DNA of 41,522 nucleotides from Actinomycetota bacterium. Its GTDB lineage: Bacteria; Actinomycetota; Acidimicrobiia; Acidimicrobiales; Ilumatobacteraceae. The stretch spans positions 1 to 41,522 of the forward strand of contig VERK01000003.1 of NCBI GenBank assembly GCA_018882725.1, written 5' to 3'. The translations under genes and the position numbers were made by a program. Shown in pieces: positions 23,521 through 31,580 of this stretch (positions are counted from its first letter, which is position 1; each line of letters starts with the position of its first letter). The notes under the pieces are model-generated. The model made no database searches. It worked only from the letters and a program-made list of their open reading frames with translations, and had not been told where the DNA came from.

Positions 23521-24150
23521 GTGCCCGACCTGAGTTCGATCGTCACCTTCGCCATCGCGTCGGTCGCGCTCCTTCTCATCCCCGGCCCGGCCGTGATCTA
23601 CGTGCTCAACCGCTCGGTGTCCGACGGACGCGAAGTCGGACTGGCCGCGGTAGCCGGTCTCGAGCTCGGCAACTTCGTGCACGTGGTGGCCGCCACCGCC
23701 GGACTCTCGGCGGTACTCGCCACCTCGGCCACCGCCTTCAACGCGGTGAAGTGGCTCGGCGCCGCCTATCTCGTGTTCGTAGGCCTACGAACCTTGGCCA
23801 CCAAACCCCGCGCGGTGTCGGGCGACTCGGCTTCGGTGAGTCGGCGACGCTCGTTCAGTCAGGGCGTGATCGTCAACACCTTGAACCCGAAAGTCGCACT
23901 CTTCTTCTTGTCGTACCTTCCGCAGTTCATCGACCCCGACAATGGTGCGGCCTGGTCCCAGGCTCTCGTTCTCGGATCGATCTTCGTGGCCATCGGCTGT
24001 CTCACCGACGGCATGTACGCACTCACCGCCAGCGCACTTCGCACGGTTCTGCTACGTGGCCGCACACTTCCGTTCGTGCAGCGCTACGTAGCCGGCACAG
24101 TGTTCGTGGCGCTGGGCGTGGTGGCTGCCACCACCAAACGCTCGCACTAG
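23521..24150 (+). CDS. LysE/RhtB-family amino acid exporter
   Basis: A 209-residue membrane protein with about six segments. The family motif LLLIPGPAVIYVLNRSVSDGR opens the protein, GLELGNFVHVVAATAGLSAVLA follows, and FSQGVIVNTLNPKVALFFLSYLPQFI is the typical third-helix region. Members export lysine, threonine, homoserine lactone or similar compounds by proton exchange; the substrate here is unknown. The GTG start is set by the -10 element. The stop overlaps the ilvD stop by four bases (CTAG on opposite strands). Adjacency to branched-chain amino acid synthesis is suggestive only, as the two are convergent. Confidence 0.88.
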   Translation: MPDLSSIVTFAIASVALLLIPGPAVIYVLNRSVSDGREVGLAAVAGLELGNFVHVVAATAGLSAVLATSATAFNAVKWLGAAYLVFVGLRTLATKPRAVSGDSASVSRRRSFSQGVIVNTLNPKVALFFLSYLPQFIDPDNGAAWSQALVLGSIFVAIGCLTDGMYALTASALRTVLLRGRTLPFVQRYVAGTVFVALGVVAATTKRSH

Positions 24151-25853
24151 AGCAGGTTGGTGATGGCGCCCTTTTCGGCGCCTTGAGCGAGCCGCGCGTA
24201 CTTGCCGAGTACTCCACTCGTGTACCGCGGTGCGTTGGGCGTCCAACCCTGGCGGCGCCGTGTCATCTCGGCCTCGTCGACCAGCAAGTCGAGCGCGAGC
24301 GACGAGACGTCGATACGAATGCGGTCGCCGTCACGCACGAAGGCAATGGGGCCGCCGTCGACTGCTTCGGGGGCCACGTGGCCGATGCAGAAGCCCCACG
24401 TGCCGCCGCTGAAACGTCCATCGGTGATGAGCGCACAGTCGGCACCGCGACCCGCGCCTTTCAGTGCCCCGGTGATGGCCAACATCTCACGCATACCCGG
24501 GCCACCCTTGGGTCCTTCGTAACGGATCACGAGAACGGTGTTGGGCTGAATCTCGCCGGCCATGATGGCCGCCATCGCGCCGTCTTCTCCGTCGAAAACG
24601 CGGGCCGAACCTTCGAACTTGCGTTGCTCGGGAGTGAGGCCGGCGACCTTTACCACCGAGCCCTTGGGTGCGAGCGAACCGCTGAGCACCACGATGCCAC
24701 CCTCGGCGCTGATCGGCGCGTCGATCGGATGCACAACGACACCATCGGGCGCCGGAGGATCAATTTCGGCCAGGTTCTCAGCCATGGTGCGCCCGGTGCA
24801 CGTGAGCACGTCACCGTGCAGCAATCCGGCGTCGAGGAGATGCTTCAGAACGACCGGTACACCGCCCACGCGGTGCAGGTCGGTCATGTGGAACTTGCCA
24901 CCCGGCTTCATGTCGGCGAAGTGCGGCACGCGGGCAGCAATCGTGTTGAACTCCTCGAGCGTCAAGTCGACGCCAGCCTCGTTGGCAATGGCCAAGAGGT
25001 GCAGCACCGCGTTGGTGCTTCCGCCCAGCGCATTGGTGAGCGCGATCGCGTTCTCGAAGGCCTTCTTGGTGAGGATGTCGCGCGGACGAATGCCGAGCCG
25101 AAGCATGTTCACAACGGCCTCACCGGCTCGACGCGCATCGTCCTCACGACTGCGATCGACCGCGGGAGCTGAGGCCGAGCCGGGCAACGAGAGCCCGAGC
25201 GCCTCACCGATCGACGACATCGTGTTAGCGGTGAACATGCCGCCGCACGCGCCTTCACCCGGGCAGGCCGCCTTCTCGATGGCGGTCAATTCGTCTTCCG
25301 ACATGGTGCCAGCCGCACACGCACCAATCGCTTCGAACACTGTGGTGATGTCGATGTTCTTGCCGTTGTGCTGACCGGGCAAGGTGGATCCGTTGTAGAC
25401 GAACACCGCCGGCAGATTGAGGCGAGCGATCGCCATCATCATGCCGGGCATGCTCTTGTCACATCCGCCAGTGGCGACGAGGCCGTCGAGCCGTTCGGCG
25501 TGCATCACGGCTTCCACCGAATCGCAGATCACCTCGCGACTCACGAGAGATGCGCGCATACCTTCGTGGCCCATCGAGATTCCATCGCTCACCGTGATGG
25601 TTCCGAACTCGAGAGGAACACCACCCGCGGCACGGACACCCACCTTGGCGGCCTCGGTGAGACGGCGCAACGACATGTTGCACGGCGTGATCTCGTTCCA
25701 CGACGAGGCGACACCAACCTGCGGTTTGGCCCAGTCGTCGTCGGTCAGACCGACCGCGCGCAACATCGCACGAGCGGCCGCCTTCTGAATGCCGTCGGTG
25801 ACATCACGACTGCGGGGTTTGACATCGACCGGAGTTCCGTCTGCGGGCGCCAT
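24147..25853 (-). CDS. ilvD: Dihydroxy-acid dehydratase
   Basis: A 568-residue enzyme that converts 2,3-dihydroxy-isovalerate to 2-ketoisovalerate and the isoleucine-pathway equivalent. It carries an iron-sulfur cluster held by C58 (NEITPCN), C131 (GGCDKSMPG) and C203 (GEGACGGMFTANTM). The C-terminal DGRFSGGTWGFCIGHVAPEA holds the catalytic serine. Its length is normal. ATG 25853 is chosen over GTG 25862 because a TACCGT element lies 7 bases upstream of the ATG and overlaps the GTG. The FTR1 iron permease gene ends 35 bases upstream on the same strand; ilvD needs iron, but the two appear to have separate promoters. Confidence 0.95.
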   Translation of the reverse strand: MAPADGTPVDVKPRSRDVTDGIQKAAARAMLRAVGLTDDDWAKPQVGVASSWNEITPCNMSLRRLTEAAKVGVRAAGGVPLEFGTITVSDGISMGHEGMRASLVSREVICDSVEAVMHAERLDGLVATGGCDKSMPGMMMAIARLNLPAVFVYNGSTLPGQHNGKNIDITTVFEAIGACAAGTMSEDELTAIEKAACPGEGACGGMFTANTMSSIGEALGLSLPGSASAPAVDRSREDDARRAGEAVVNMLRLGIRPRDILTKKAFENAIALTNALGGSTNAVLHLLAIANEAGVDLTLEEFNTIAARVPHFADMKPGGKFHMTDLHRVGGVPVVLKHLLDAGLLHGDVLTCTGRTMAENLAEIDPPAPDGVVVHPIDAPISAEGGIVVLSGSLAPKGSVVKVAGLTPEQRKFEGSARVFDGEDGAMAAIMAGEIQPNTVLVIRYEGPKGGPGMREMLAITGALKGAGRGADCALITDGRFSGGTWGFCIGHVAPEAVDGGPIAFVRDGDRIRIDVSSLALDLLVDEAEMTRRRQGWTPNAPRYTSGVLGKYARLAQGAEKGAITNLL

Positions 25854-25860
25854 GCCCTCC

Positions 25861-25866
25861 ACGGTA
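25861..25866 (-). promoter_or_regulatory. -10 element (TACCGT) for ilvD
   Basis: TACCGT on the minus strand lies 7 bases upstream of ATG 25853. It overlaps the alternative GTG at 25862, which makes that codon an unlikely start. Confidence 0.6.
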
Positions 25867-25887
25867 GCCGTAGGGAGCGGTGGGCAG

Positions 25888-26703
25888 TCAGGCGGCTTTG
25901 GTGGTGCGCGGTCGCTTCAAGAACACGAAGAGCACCGGCAACAAGTACGCGAGGTAGGCGACGAGCCGAATCCGTTCGGTTTCGGCGTGCCAACCGAAGA
26001 AGCCTTTCATGAAATCGTAGAACGACCCGGACGCCCAGAGACCCGACGAGATCGTCCACACGGGATCGATCAGCAACCCGCTCTCGAGACCCAGCGCTTC
26101 ACGGAACTCGTGGACCGCTTTGCCCACGAGCCCGGCCGCGAACAGAATCAGCAGAACCCCGGTGATCTGAAAGAACCGACGCAGATTCAACTTGTTTCCG
26201 CCGCGATAGATGATCCCCCCGAGAACCGCCGCCACGACGAGGCCCAGCAATCCACCCACGACGACCTGTGAACCGGAGGCCGAACCGGTTTCGGCACTCA
26301 GCAGGAACAGAACCGTCTCGAGTCCTTCACGAACCGTGGCCACGAACGCGATCACCACGAGTGCGGTCGTGCCCGTTGCGGTGTCGACTTTCTGACGCAA
26401 CTCCGAACCCAACGAGCGCGCATTTGCGCGCATCCAGAAGATCATCCACGTGAGTACGGCCGCTGCGGCGACGGCGATCACACCTTCGGTGATCTGTTCG
26501 GCGGTTCCGTGCAGTTCACCAATCGCAGCGAAGATGATCAGGCCCACCCCGATACACAGACCGACCGCCAGGCCGGTGCCGCGCCACACGGCTCCGACTT
26601 CGGCCCCTCGGCCGGTCTTCACGAGATACGCGACGAGGATGGCCAGGACGAGGGAAACCTCCAGGCCCTCGCGCAGCGTGATCAGGAATGATGCTCCCAT
26701 CAC
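25888..26703 (-). CDS. FTR1-family iron permease
   Basis: A 271-residue membrane protein of the FTR1/EfeU family, which moves ferric iron inward in partnership with an oxidase or EfeO-type protein. Both REGLE iron-binding motifs are present (TLREGLEVSLVL in the first helix and TVREGLETVLFL in the middle), within seven predicted segments. No efeO or efeB gene is next to it, so the partner is elsewhere or absent. The start may be GTG 26703 or ATG 26700; a TAACAT element lies 5 bases before the GTG. An iron-box-like sequence overlaps that promoter. The C-terminal tail is basic. The gene lies between an acyl-CoA dehydrogenase and ilvD on the same strand. Confidence 0.88.
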   Translation of the reverse strand: MMGASFLITLREGLEVSLVLAILVAYLVKTGRGAEVGAVWRGTGLAVGLCIGVGLIIFAAIGELHGTAEQITEGVIAVAAAAVLTWMIFWMRANARSLGSELRQKVDTATGTTALVVIAFVATVREGLETVLFLLSAETGSASGSQVVVGGLLGLVVAAVLGGIIYRGGNKLNLRRFFQITGVLLILFAAGLVGKAVHEFREALGLESGLLIDPVWTISSGLWASGSFYDFMKGFFGWHAETERIRLVAYLAYLLPVLFVFLKRPRTTKAA

Positions 26704-26706
26704 CGC

Positions 26707-26725
26707 CGATGTTAAGCAGACCTAA
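26707..26725 (-). promoter_or_regulatory. IdeR/DtxR-like iron box over the FTR1 promoter
   Basis: Read on the minus strand the site begins TTAGGTCTGCTTAACAT. It matches 12 of 19 positions of the mycobacterial IdeR consensus, including the whole TTAGGT half. It spans the TAACAT -10 element (26709-26714) and ends three bases before the start codon, so a bound iron-loaded repressor would block transcription. The second half is weak. Confidence 0.45.
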
Positions 26726-26762
26726 CAGTCAGGAACAACTCCCCGTGGGGTGACCCGTGTGA

Positions 26763-28037
26763 CTACTTCTTGCGGCCGAACCCGAACAGGTGCTGGCCGA
26801 CCTTGCGCATCTGGATCTCCTCGCTGCCCTCGGTGATCCGGTAGCGGCGGTGGTGTCGGTAGATGTGCTCGAACGGCATGTGTCGGCTGTAGCCCACTCC
26901 ACCGCACGTCTGCATCGCACGGTCGGCCGCATCGCAGGCGAGGCGATTGGCGCGGTAGTTGCACATCGCGACCAGGTGGGTGAATTCCATGAACCCCTCC
27001 ACGTCGGGGCGATCGTCCTTGACCGAGTTGTCCATGAGCGTGGCCGTGTAGCGAATGAGTTGACGCAACATCGCGGCCTCGGTGTGCATCTCGACGAGTG
27101 GAAACTGAATGCCCTGATTGCTCGAAAGCTTCTTGCCCCACGTGATACGCGAGTTCGCGTAGGCAACCGCTTCGTTGATGCAGTACTGAGCCGCGCCGAG
27201 CGACGACGCCGCCTGACGAATTCGATTCTCGTGCACGAAGTGCTGTGCGAGATCGAGGCCGTGATCGAGTCGGCCGAACAACGCCGTGCTCGGAACCCGA
27301 ACGTCCTTCATGCTCACTTCGGCGTGATCAGTGGGCATATTGAACGTCCACCAGAAGAAGTCGACGTTGAAGCCCGGTGAGTCGGTGGGAACCAGAAAGG
27401 CCGAGATGCCGATGGGGCTTCCGGGTTCGCCCGAAGTGCGCGCGAAGATGATGTCGTGGGTCGCGTGGTGCAGCCCGCTGTTCCAGCGCTTCATCCCGTT
27501 GATGACCCACTCGTCGCCGTCGCGCACGGCCGTGGTCTCGAGGTGCGTCGCGTCACTTCCGTGGTTCGGTTCGGTGAGACCGAAGGCGAGGCGCTTGGTG
27601 CCATCGAGGAAACCGGGCATCCATTCCTTCTTCTGTGCCTCGGTGCCGAAGTCGCGCATCATCAGAACCGTCGGGAAGTTGCCGACGATCGACGACTCGT
27701 TCTGCAGGTCGTTGAAGAGTCCGAGGCCCTTGGTCGCCAGATGCTCGCGAATGATCGCCATTTCGAGATTGCTCGCGCTCCGGCCGCCGAACTCCTTCGG
27801 CAGTGCCAGTCGTAACCAGCCGGCAGCATCGGCCCGACGACGCATCTCGCGCAGGAGGTCTTCCCACTCGGCCCGCGGAACACCACCGTTCTCGAAGTCG
27901 GTGCGGGCCCACTCGCGGCGATGATCGAAGAAACGCTCGTTGTCGTCCTGAGCCTGCAGCGGCTTGATCTCGCGTTCGATGAACTCGTCGAGTTGGTCGA
28001 GCGTGCGCTGAATGTCGGCGGGAATGGCGAAGTCCAT
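26763..28037 (-). CDS. Acyl-CoA dehydrogenase
   Basis: A 424-residue FAD enzyme acting early in fatty-acyl-CoA oxidation. Seen motifs are AFGLTEPNHGSDATHLET, WVINGMKRWNSGLHHATH, and QTCGGVGYSRHMPFEHIYRHHRRYRITEGSEEIQMRKVGQ; the last resembles the substrate-side helix and the FAD-contact end of the family. It differs clearly from the other dehydrogenase at 19670-21001, so the two probably serve different chain types. ATG 28037 is set by a TACGGT element 6 bases upstream; the longer open frame to 28190 crosses the divergent thioesterase gene and is rejected. The FTR1 gene follows after 59 bases. Confidence 0.9.
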   Translation of the reverse strand: MDFAIPADIQRTLDQLDEFIEREIKPLQAQDDNERFFDHRREWARTDFENGGVPRAEWEDLLREMRRRADAAGWLRLALPKEFGGRSASNLEMAIIREHLATKGLGLFNDLQNESSIVGNFPTVLMMRDFGTEAQKKEWMPGFLDGTKRLAFGLTEPNHGSDATHLETTAVRDGDEWVINGMKRWNSGLHHATHDIIFARTSGEPGSPIGISAFLVPTDSPGFNVDFFWWTFNMPTDHAEVSMKDVRVPSTALFGRLDHGLDLAQHFVHENRIRQAASSLGAAQYCINEAVAYANSRITWGKKLSSNQGIQFPLVEMHTEAAMLRQLIRYTATLMDNSVKDDRPDVEGFMEFTHLVAMCNYRANRLACDAADRAMQTCGGVGYSRHMPFEHIYRHHRRYRITEGSEEIQMRKVGQHLFGFGRKK

Positions 28038-28043
28038 GGGCCG

Positions 28044-28049
28044 ACCGTA
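28044..28049 (-). promoter_or_regulatory. -10 element (TACGGT) for acyl-CoA dehydrogenase
   Basis: TACGGT on the minus strand lies 6 bases upstream of ATG 28037. Confidence 0.6.
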
Positions 28050-28103
28050 ACCCTCCACCGACCGACCACCGAACCCGAGCCGAGCCGAACGCTCGCCGAC
28101 CAG

Positions 28104-28109
28104 TAGTTT
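28104..28109 (+). promoter_or_regulatory. -10 element (TAGTTT) for thioesterase
   Basis: TAGTTT lies 7 bases upstream of ATG 28117, divergent from the dehydrogenase element 54 bases away. Confidence 0.6.
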
Positions 28110-28116
28110 CACGTCG

Positions 28117-28530
28117 ATGTCTGCCTCGACGCCGGATGGAACCGCCGCCCCATCGCCATCGAAATTCCCGCTGGCCGTGTTCCTCGGCATGACTGTCGAG
28201 AAGACCGGCTACGGAACCGCCCGCGCCGAAGTGACCATCGACGAACGCCACCTCAACCCCAACGGTGTCGCCCACGGTTCGGTGGTGTTCACGTTGGCCG
28301 ACACGTCGATGGGGGCGGCCACCATGAGCATCCTCGACGAGGGTCTCTTCTGCTCGACCATCGAGATACAGGTTCGCTATCTGCGCGCCGCCGGCCCCGG
28401 TCGCCTCATGGTGGAGACAACGGTCGTGAAACCCGGCAAGCGCATCGTGCATCTCGAATCGCGGGCCGTCGACCAACAGGGTCGTCTCGTCGCCACCGCC
28501 ACCGGCTCGTACGCGGTGCTCGGCAACTGA
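28117..28530 (+). CDS. Hotdog-fold thioesterase (PaaI family)
   Basis: A 137-residue hotdog protein. The PaaI-type motif HLNPNGVAHGSVVFTLADTSMG holds the catalytic Asn/His/Gly region and the Asp on the long helix, and VRYLRAAGPGRLMVETTVVKPGKR is the typical central strand pair. It frees CoA from an aromatic or medium acyl-CoA. It shares a divergent promoter region with an acyl-CoA dehydrogenase, so the pair likely acts in one breakdown pathway. The first 20 residues are Ser/Pro-rich and variable. A Nudix gene follows after 11 bases and probably is read from the same transcript. Confidence 0.88.
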   Translation: MSASTPDGTAAPSPSKFPLAVFLGMTVEKTGYGTARAEVTIDERHLNPNGVAHGSVVFTLADTSMGAATMSILDEGLFCSTIEIQVRYLRAAGPGRLMVETTVVKPGKRIVHLESRAVDQQGRLVATATGSYAVLGN

Positions 28531-28541
28531 TCAGACGTCTC

Positions 28542-29105
28542 GTGGGCTTTCCTCATCCGACGCTCGATCTCCCCGGCGATTGGCCGGCGGTGCTCTCCGA
28601 ACTCGACCATGTCCAGATCGCTGACGATCGTTCGTGCGAACTCCGCCGACTGCTCGTCGCGCCTGATCGAGGTGCACGCAACTCCCTCGATACGGCGCCC
28701 AGCCACATCTGCGCCACCGCGTGGGTGCTGTCACCCGACGGTGAGCATGCGATCTTCGTGCGTCACAAGACCCTTGGCTGGAGCACTCCCGGTGGACACG
28801 TCGAAGTCGGCGAGAACACTCGTCAAGCGGCATTCCGCGAACTCGAAGAAGAGACCGGGCTCACACGATTCGACGTTCGACTCATCGGTGACGGCCCGGC
28901 CGTAGTGCACACCACCGACACCAACAATCCGCGTGAGCATCGCCACTGGAACGTGGGCTGGTTGATGACCGCCGACATGGATGCGCCGTTGTCACCCGTC
29001 GAGGGGGCGCGTTGGTTCGCCTGTGACCAACTTCCCGCTGGCCCGCCCGATATCGCCGAGACCCTGCCAATTCTTCGCTCTCTCCTCGAACGCACCGACT
29101 CCTGA
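28542..29105 (+). CDS. Nudix hydrolase
   Basis: A 187-residue Nudix protein. The box GGHVEVGENTRQAAFRELEEETGL is complete. The N-terminal 55 residues precede the fold and are not recognised. The stretch around residues 55-75 (SHICATAWVLSPDGEHAIFV) starts the sandwich, and EHRHWNVGWLMTADMDA follows the box. Substrate unknown. The GTG start lies 11 bases after the thioesterase stop, so the two are co-transcribed. The next gene, the MoxR-type ATPase, has its own likely promoter. Confidence 0.82.
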   Translation: MGFPHPTLDLPGDWPAVLSELDHVQIADDRSCELRRLLVAPDRGARNSLDTAPSHICATAWVLSPDGEHAIFVRHKTLGWSTPGGHVEVGENTRQAAFRELEEETGLTRFDVRLIGDGPAVVHTTDTNNPREHRHWNVGWLMTADMDAPLSPVEGARWFACDQLPAGPPDIAETLPILRSLLERTDS

Positions 29106-29131
29106 ACGGTGCGTCGTCGCTCCGACACCTC

Positions 29132-29137
29132 TACGCT
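29132..29137 (+). promoter_or_regulatory. -10 element (TACGCT) for coxD
   Basis: TACGCT lies 7 bases upstream of ATG 29145, in the 39-base gap after the Nudix gene. Confidence 0.55.
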
Positions 29138-29144
29138 CTGACCG

Positions 29145-30062
29145 ATGGCCGACAGCACCATGTCCCCCGGCACCGTCGCGGCCGCTCTCGAACAGCAGGG
29201 TTACCTGTGCGACACCGGACTCGCCACCGCGGTGTTTCTGTCGTTGAGCCTCGAACGCCCACTTCTTCTCGAAGGTGAAGCCGGCGTCGGCAAGACCGAG
29301 TTGGCCAAGGTGTTGGCCCGCTGGACCGGCGGCGAATTGATTCGTCTGCAGTGCTACGAGGGAATCGACGCCAACCAAGCCGTGTACGACTGGGACTACT
29401 CGCGGCAGTTGTTGCACCTCCGCGCCGCCGAGGCCAGCGGCGAGGCTCGCAACTCGGGTGCCGACGCTCTGGAGAACGAGTTGTACGCCGAGCGGTTCTT
29501 GGTGAAGCGAGCGGTGTTGCGTGCCCTCGAGCCCGCGACTGCACGTCCGGTTCTTCTCATCGACGAAATCGACCGCGCCGACGACGAGTTCGAGGCCTAC
29601 CTGCTCGAAGTTCTCTCCGATTACCAGGTGACCATTCCCGAGATCGGAACCGTCCGTGCGGCGGTTCCGCCCATCGTGGTGCTCACGTCCAACCGCACAC
29701 GCGACGTGCACGACGCCCTCAAGCGCCGCTGTCTCTATCACTGGGTCGAGCATCCGTCGTTCGACCGTGAAGTCGAGATCGTGCGCCGTCGCGTGACCGG
29801 CGTTTCAGATCAGTTGGCCCGTCAGGTCGCGGCCCTCACCGAGACGATGCGCGGCCTGCACTTGTACAAGCCACCCGGAATCGCCGAGACCATCGACTGG
29901 GCCACCGCCCTGGCTCGTCTCGGCGCGTCGACGATCGACGAATCTCTCGTGCGCGCAACTCTCGGCACCGTGTTGAAGTATCGCGAAGACCAGGAGCGAG
30001 TCACCAACAACGGTCTCGATCAGGTCATCAAGCAGGCTTTGCAGCGCAGCCTCGTCGCCTGA
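29145..30062 (+). CDS. coxD: MoxR-family AAA+ ATPase (CoxD-like)
   Basis: A 305-residue AAA+ chaperone ATPase of the MoxR family. Walker A is GEAGVGKT at residues 44-51, Walker B is LLIDE at 137-141, and VVLTSNRTRD is sensor 1. Together with the VWA protein that follows by one base and the XdhC/CoxI genes after it, it matches the coxD-coxE-coxF/I maturation block of aerobic CO dehydrogenase gene clusters. There CoxD is thought to help insert the sulfur and copper into the molybdenum centre. General MoxR/VWA pairs also serve other enzymes, so the Cox assignment rests on the neighbouring XdhC genes. Confidence 0.85.
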   Translation: MADSTMSPGTVAAALEQQGYLCDTGLATAVFLSLSLERPLLLEGEAGVGKTELAKVLARWTGGELIRLQCYEGIDANQAVYDWDYSRQLLHLRAAEASGEARNSGADALENELYAERFLVKRAVLRALEPATARPVLLIDEIDRADDEFEAYLLEVLSDYQVTIPEIGTVRAAVPPIVVLTSNRTRDVHDALKRRCLYHWVEHPSFDREVEIVRRRVTGVSDQLARQVAALTETMRGLHLYKPPGIAETIDWATALARLGASTIDESLVRATLGTVLKYREDQERVTNNGLDQVIKQALQRSLVA

Positions 30063-30063
30063 G

Positions 30064-31200
30064 ATGGCCGGCACCTCCACCGTCACGGTCGAATCGCCGG
30101 CCGAACGTCTGGCCGTGGCCTTCAGCCGCATTCTTCGCGGAGCCGGCCTCACCACTCCCGTCGGCAGCGTTCTGCTCTTCGTGGAAGCCCTCGGCCAGAC
30201 CGGCATCGACTCACGCGAGTCGGTCTATTGGGCCGCCCGCACCACACTCGTGCGGCGCCCCGAAGACATCCCTTTGTTCAACCGCGCTTTCGAGGCGTTC
30301 TGGTTGGGTCGCACGGCCGACGGCTCGACCCAGATCACCGAGACGATGAAGCTCACGCTGCAACTCGACACCGACGACGACGGCAGCGACGAACGCGACT
30401 CGGCCGAGACGTCCTCGGATGACGAGACCATCACGTTGCGTTTTTCCGCGATCGAAACGCTCAAACACAAGGATTTCGCCGACTACACACCGACCGAGTT
30501 GGCCGAAGCGCAGCACATGATGAGCCGACTGCGACTAGCTGGTTCACCGCGCACGTCGTTCCGTCACGTGCGCGGACGAGACGCGCGCCTCGATCTACGG
30601 CGCACGATTCGTTCGAGTCTGCAGACCGGCGGCGAGCCGATTCGCCGCCATCATCTCGATCCCGATCAGCGCCTACGTCGCCTCGTTCTTCTGCTCGACG
30701 TGTCGGGTTCGATGGAGCCGTACTCGCGCGCGCTCGTCCGTTTCGTTCAGGCCGCGGTGGCCGGACGCCAGAAGGTCGAGGCCTTTGCCATCGGAACTCG
30801 CCTCACGCGTGTCACCCGCGAACTGTCGAACCGCGACCCCGATCGTGCTCTGAAGCGAGCCTCCGATCGCGTGCAGGACTGGAGTGGCGGCACCCGGCTG
30901 GGCGATTGTCTGCACCAGTTCAACGACGAATGGGGCGTGCGCGGCATGGCCCGCGGCGCCATCGTCGTCGTGCTGTCGGACGGTTGGGATCGCGGTGATC
31001 CCGAACATCTCTCGGAGCAGATGTCGCGTCTGCAGCGGGTGAGCCACAAGTTGGTCTGGGTCAATCCACTCAAGGTCACGCCAGGGTACGCACCCCTGGC
31101 TCGCGGAATGGCGGCCGCTCTCCCCCACGTCGACGCCTTCGTCGAGGGACATTCGTTGGCAGCGATGGAAGAGCTGGCTCGCGTGATCGGCCAGCCGTGA
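30064..31200 (+). CDS. coxE: VWA-domain protein (CoxE-like)
   Basis: A 378-residue von Willebrand factor A protein. The MIDAS metal site DVSGS lies at residues 212-216, with the second acidic/threonine region around GGTRLGDCL and the third near VVLSDGWDRGD. Residues 101-122 are a strongly acidic linker of Asp, Glu and Ser, probably disordered, between an N-terminal helical domain and the VWA fold. It starts one base after the coxD stop and is surely co-translated. With MoxR ATPases, such proteins act as adaptors that bring the enzyme being matured to the ATPase. It is cytosolic, with no signal peptide. Confidence 0.88.
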   Translation: MAGTSTVTVESPAERLAVAFSRILRGAGLTTPVGSVLLFVEALGQTGIDSRESVYWAARTTLVRRPEDIPLFNRAFEAFWLGRTADGSTQITETMKLTLQLDTDDDGSDERDSAETSSDDETITLRFSAIETLKHKDFADYTPTELAEAQHMMSRLRLAGSPRTSFRHVRGRDARLDLRRTIRSSLQTGGEPIRRHHLDPDQRLRRLVLLLDVSGSMEPYSRALVRFVQAAVAGRQKVEAFAIGTRLTRVTRELSNRDPDRALKRASDRVQDWSGGTRLGDCLHQFNDEWGVRGMARGAIVVVLSDGWDRGDPEHLSEQMSRLQRVSHKLVWVNPLKVTPGYAPLARGMAAALPHVDAFVEGHSLAAMEELARVIGQP

Positions 31201-31252
31201 GTCGACATCACCCTGGCGAGGCGATCGGGCCCGCCACCGGCAGACTGTGACC

Positions 31253-31570
31253 ATGCGCGAGATCCTCGACGACATCGACCGCTGGCGAGCCAACGGCAAG
31301 AAGGTTGCCGTGGCTCGAGTCGTCAAGATCGAGGGGTCAGGTCCACGCGATCCCGGAGCCGCCATGGCCGTCAACGAAGATGGTGAAGTGGCCGGTTCGG
31401 TGAGCGGCGGATGCGTGGAAGGCGCCGTGGTGTCCGAGGCCCTGGCCATCCTGGCCGAACACTCACCCGGTCGCATGGTGTCGTTCGGATACAGCGACGA
31501 CGAGGCGTTCGCGGTCGGCCTCACCTGCGGTGGCACGATCCGCTTGTTCATCGAACCTCTCGCGTGGTGA
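31253..31570 (+). CDS. XdhC/CoxI N-terminal-domain-only protein
   Basis: A 105-residue protein that is just the N-terminal domain of the XdhC/CoxI family. It holds both conserved cysteines, in SVSGGCVEGAVV and LTCGGTIRLFIEPL, which in XdhC-type factors are needed to deliver sulfurated molybdenum cofactor to the hydroxylase. It stops before the Rossmann domain. The next gene encodes a full XdhC-like protein that has the Rossmann part but has lost these cysteines. ATG 31253 is preferred to GTG 31247, as the protein then begins MREILDDIDRW, family-like. It lies 52 bases after coxE. Confidence 0.85.
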   Translation: MREILDDIDRWRANGKKVAVARVVKIEGSGPRDPGAAMAVNEDGEVAGSVSGGCVEGAVVSEALAILAEHSPGRMVSFGYSDDEAFAVGLTCGGTIRLFIEPLAW

Positions 31571-31580
31571 CGTGACGTCG

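Noticed and set aside
23751..25172. 473-codon plus-strand frame
   Set aside because: Shadow of LysE and antisense ilvD; no motif, and composition is typical of reversed high-GC genes.
26726..26762. Terminator hairpin after the second acyl-CoA dehydrogenase (CCCC-AC-GGGG)
   Set aside because: The loop would be only two bases and no T tract follows.
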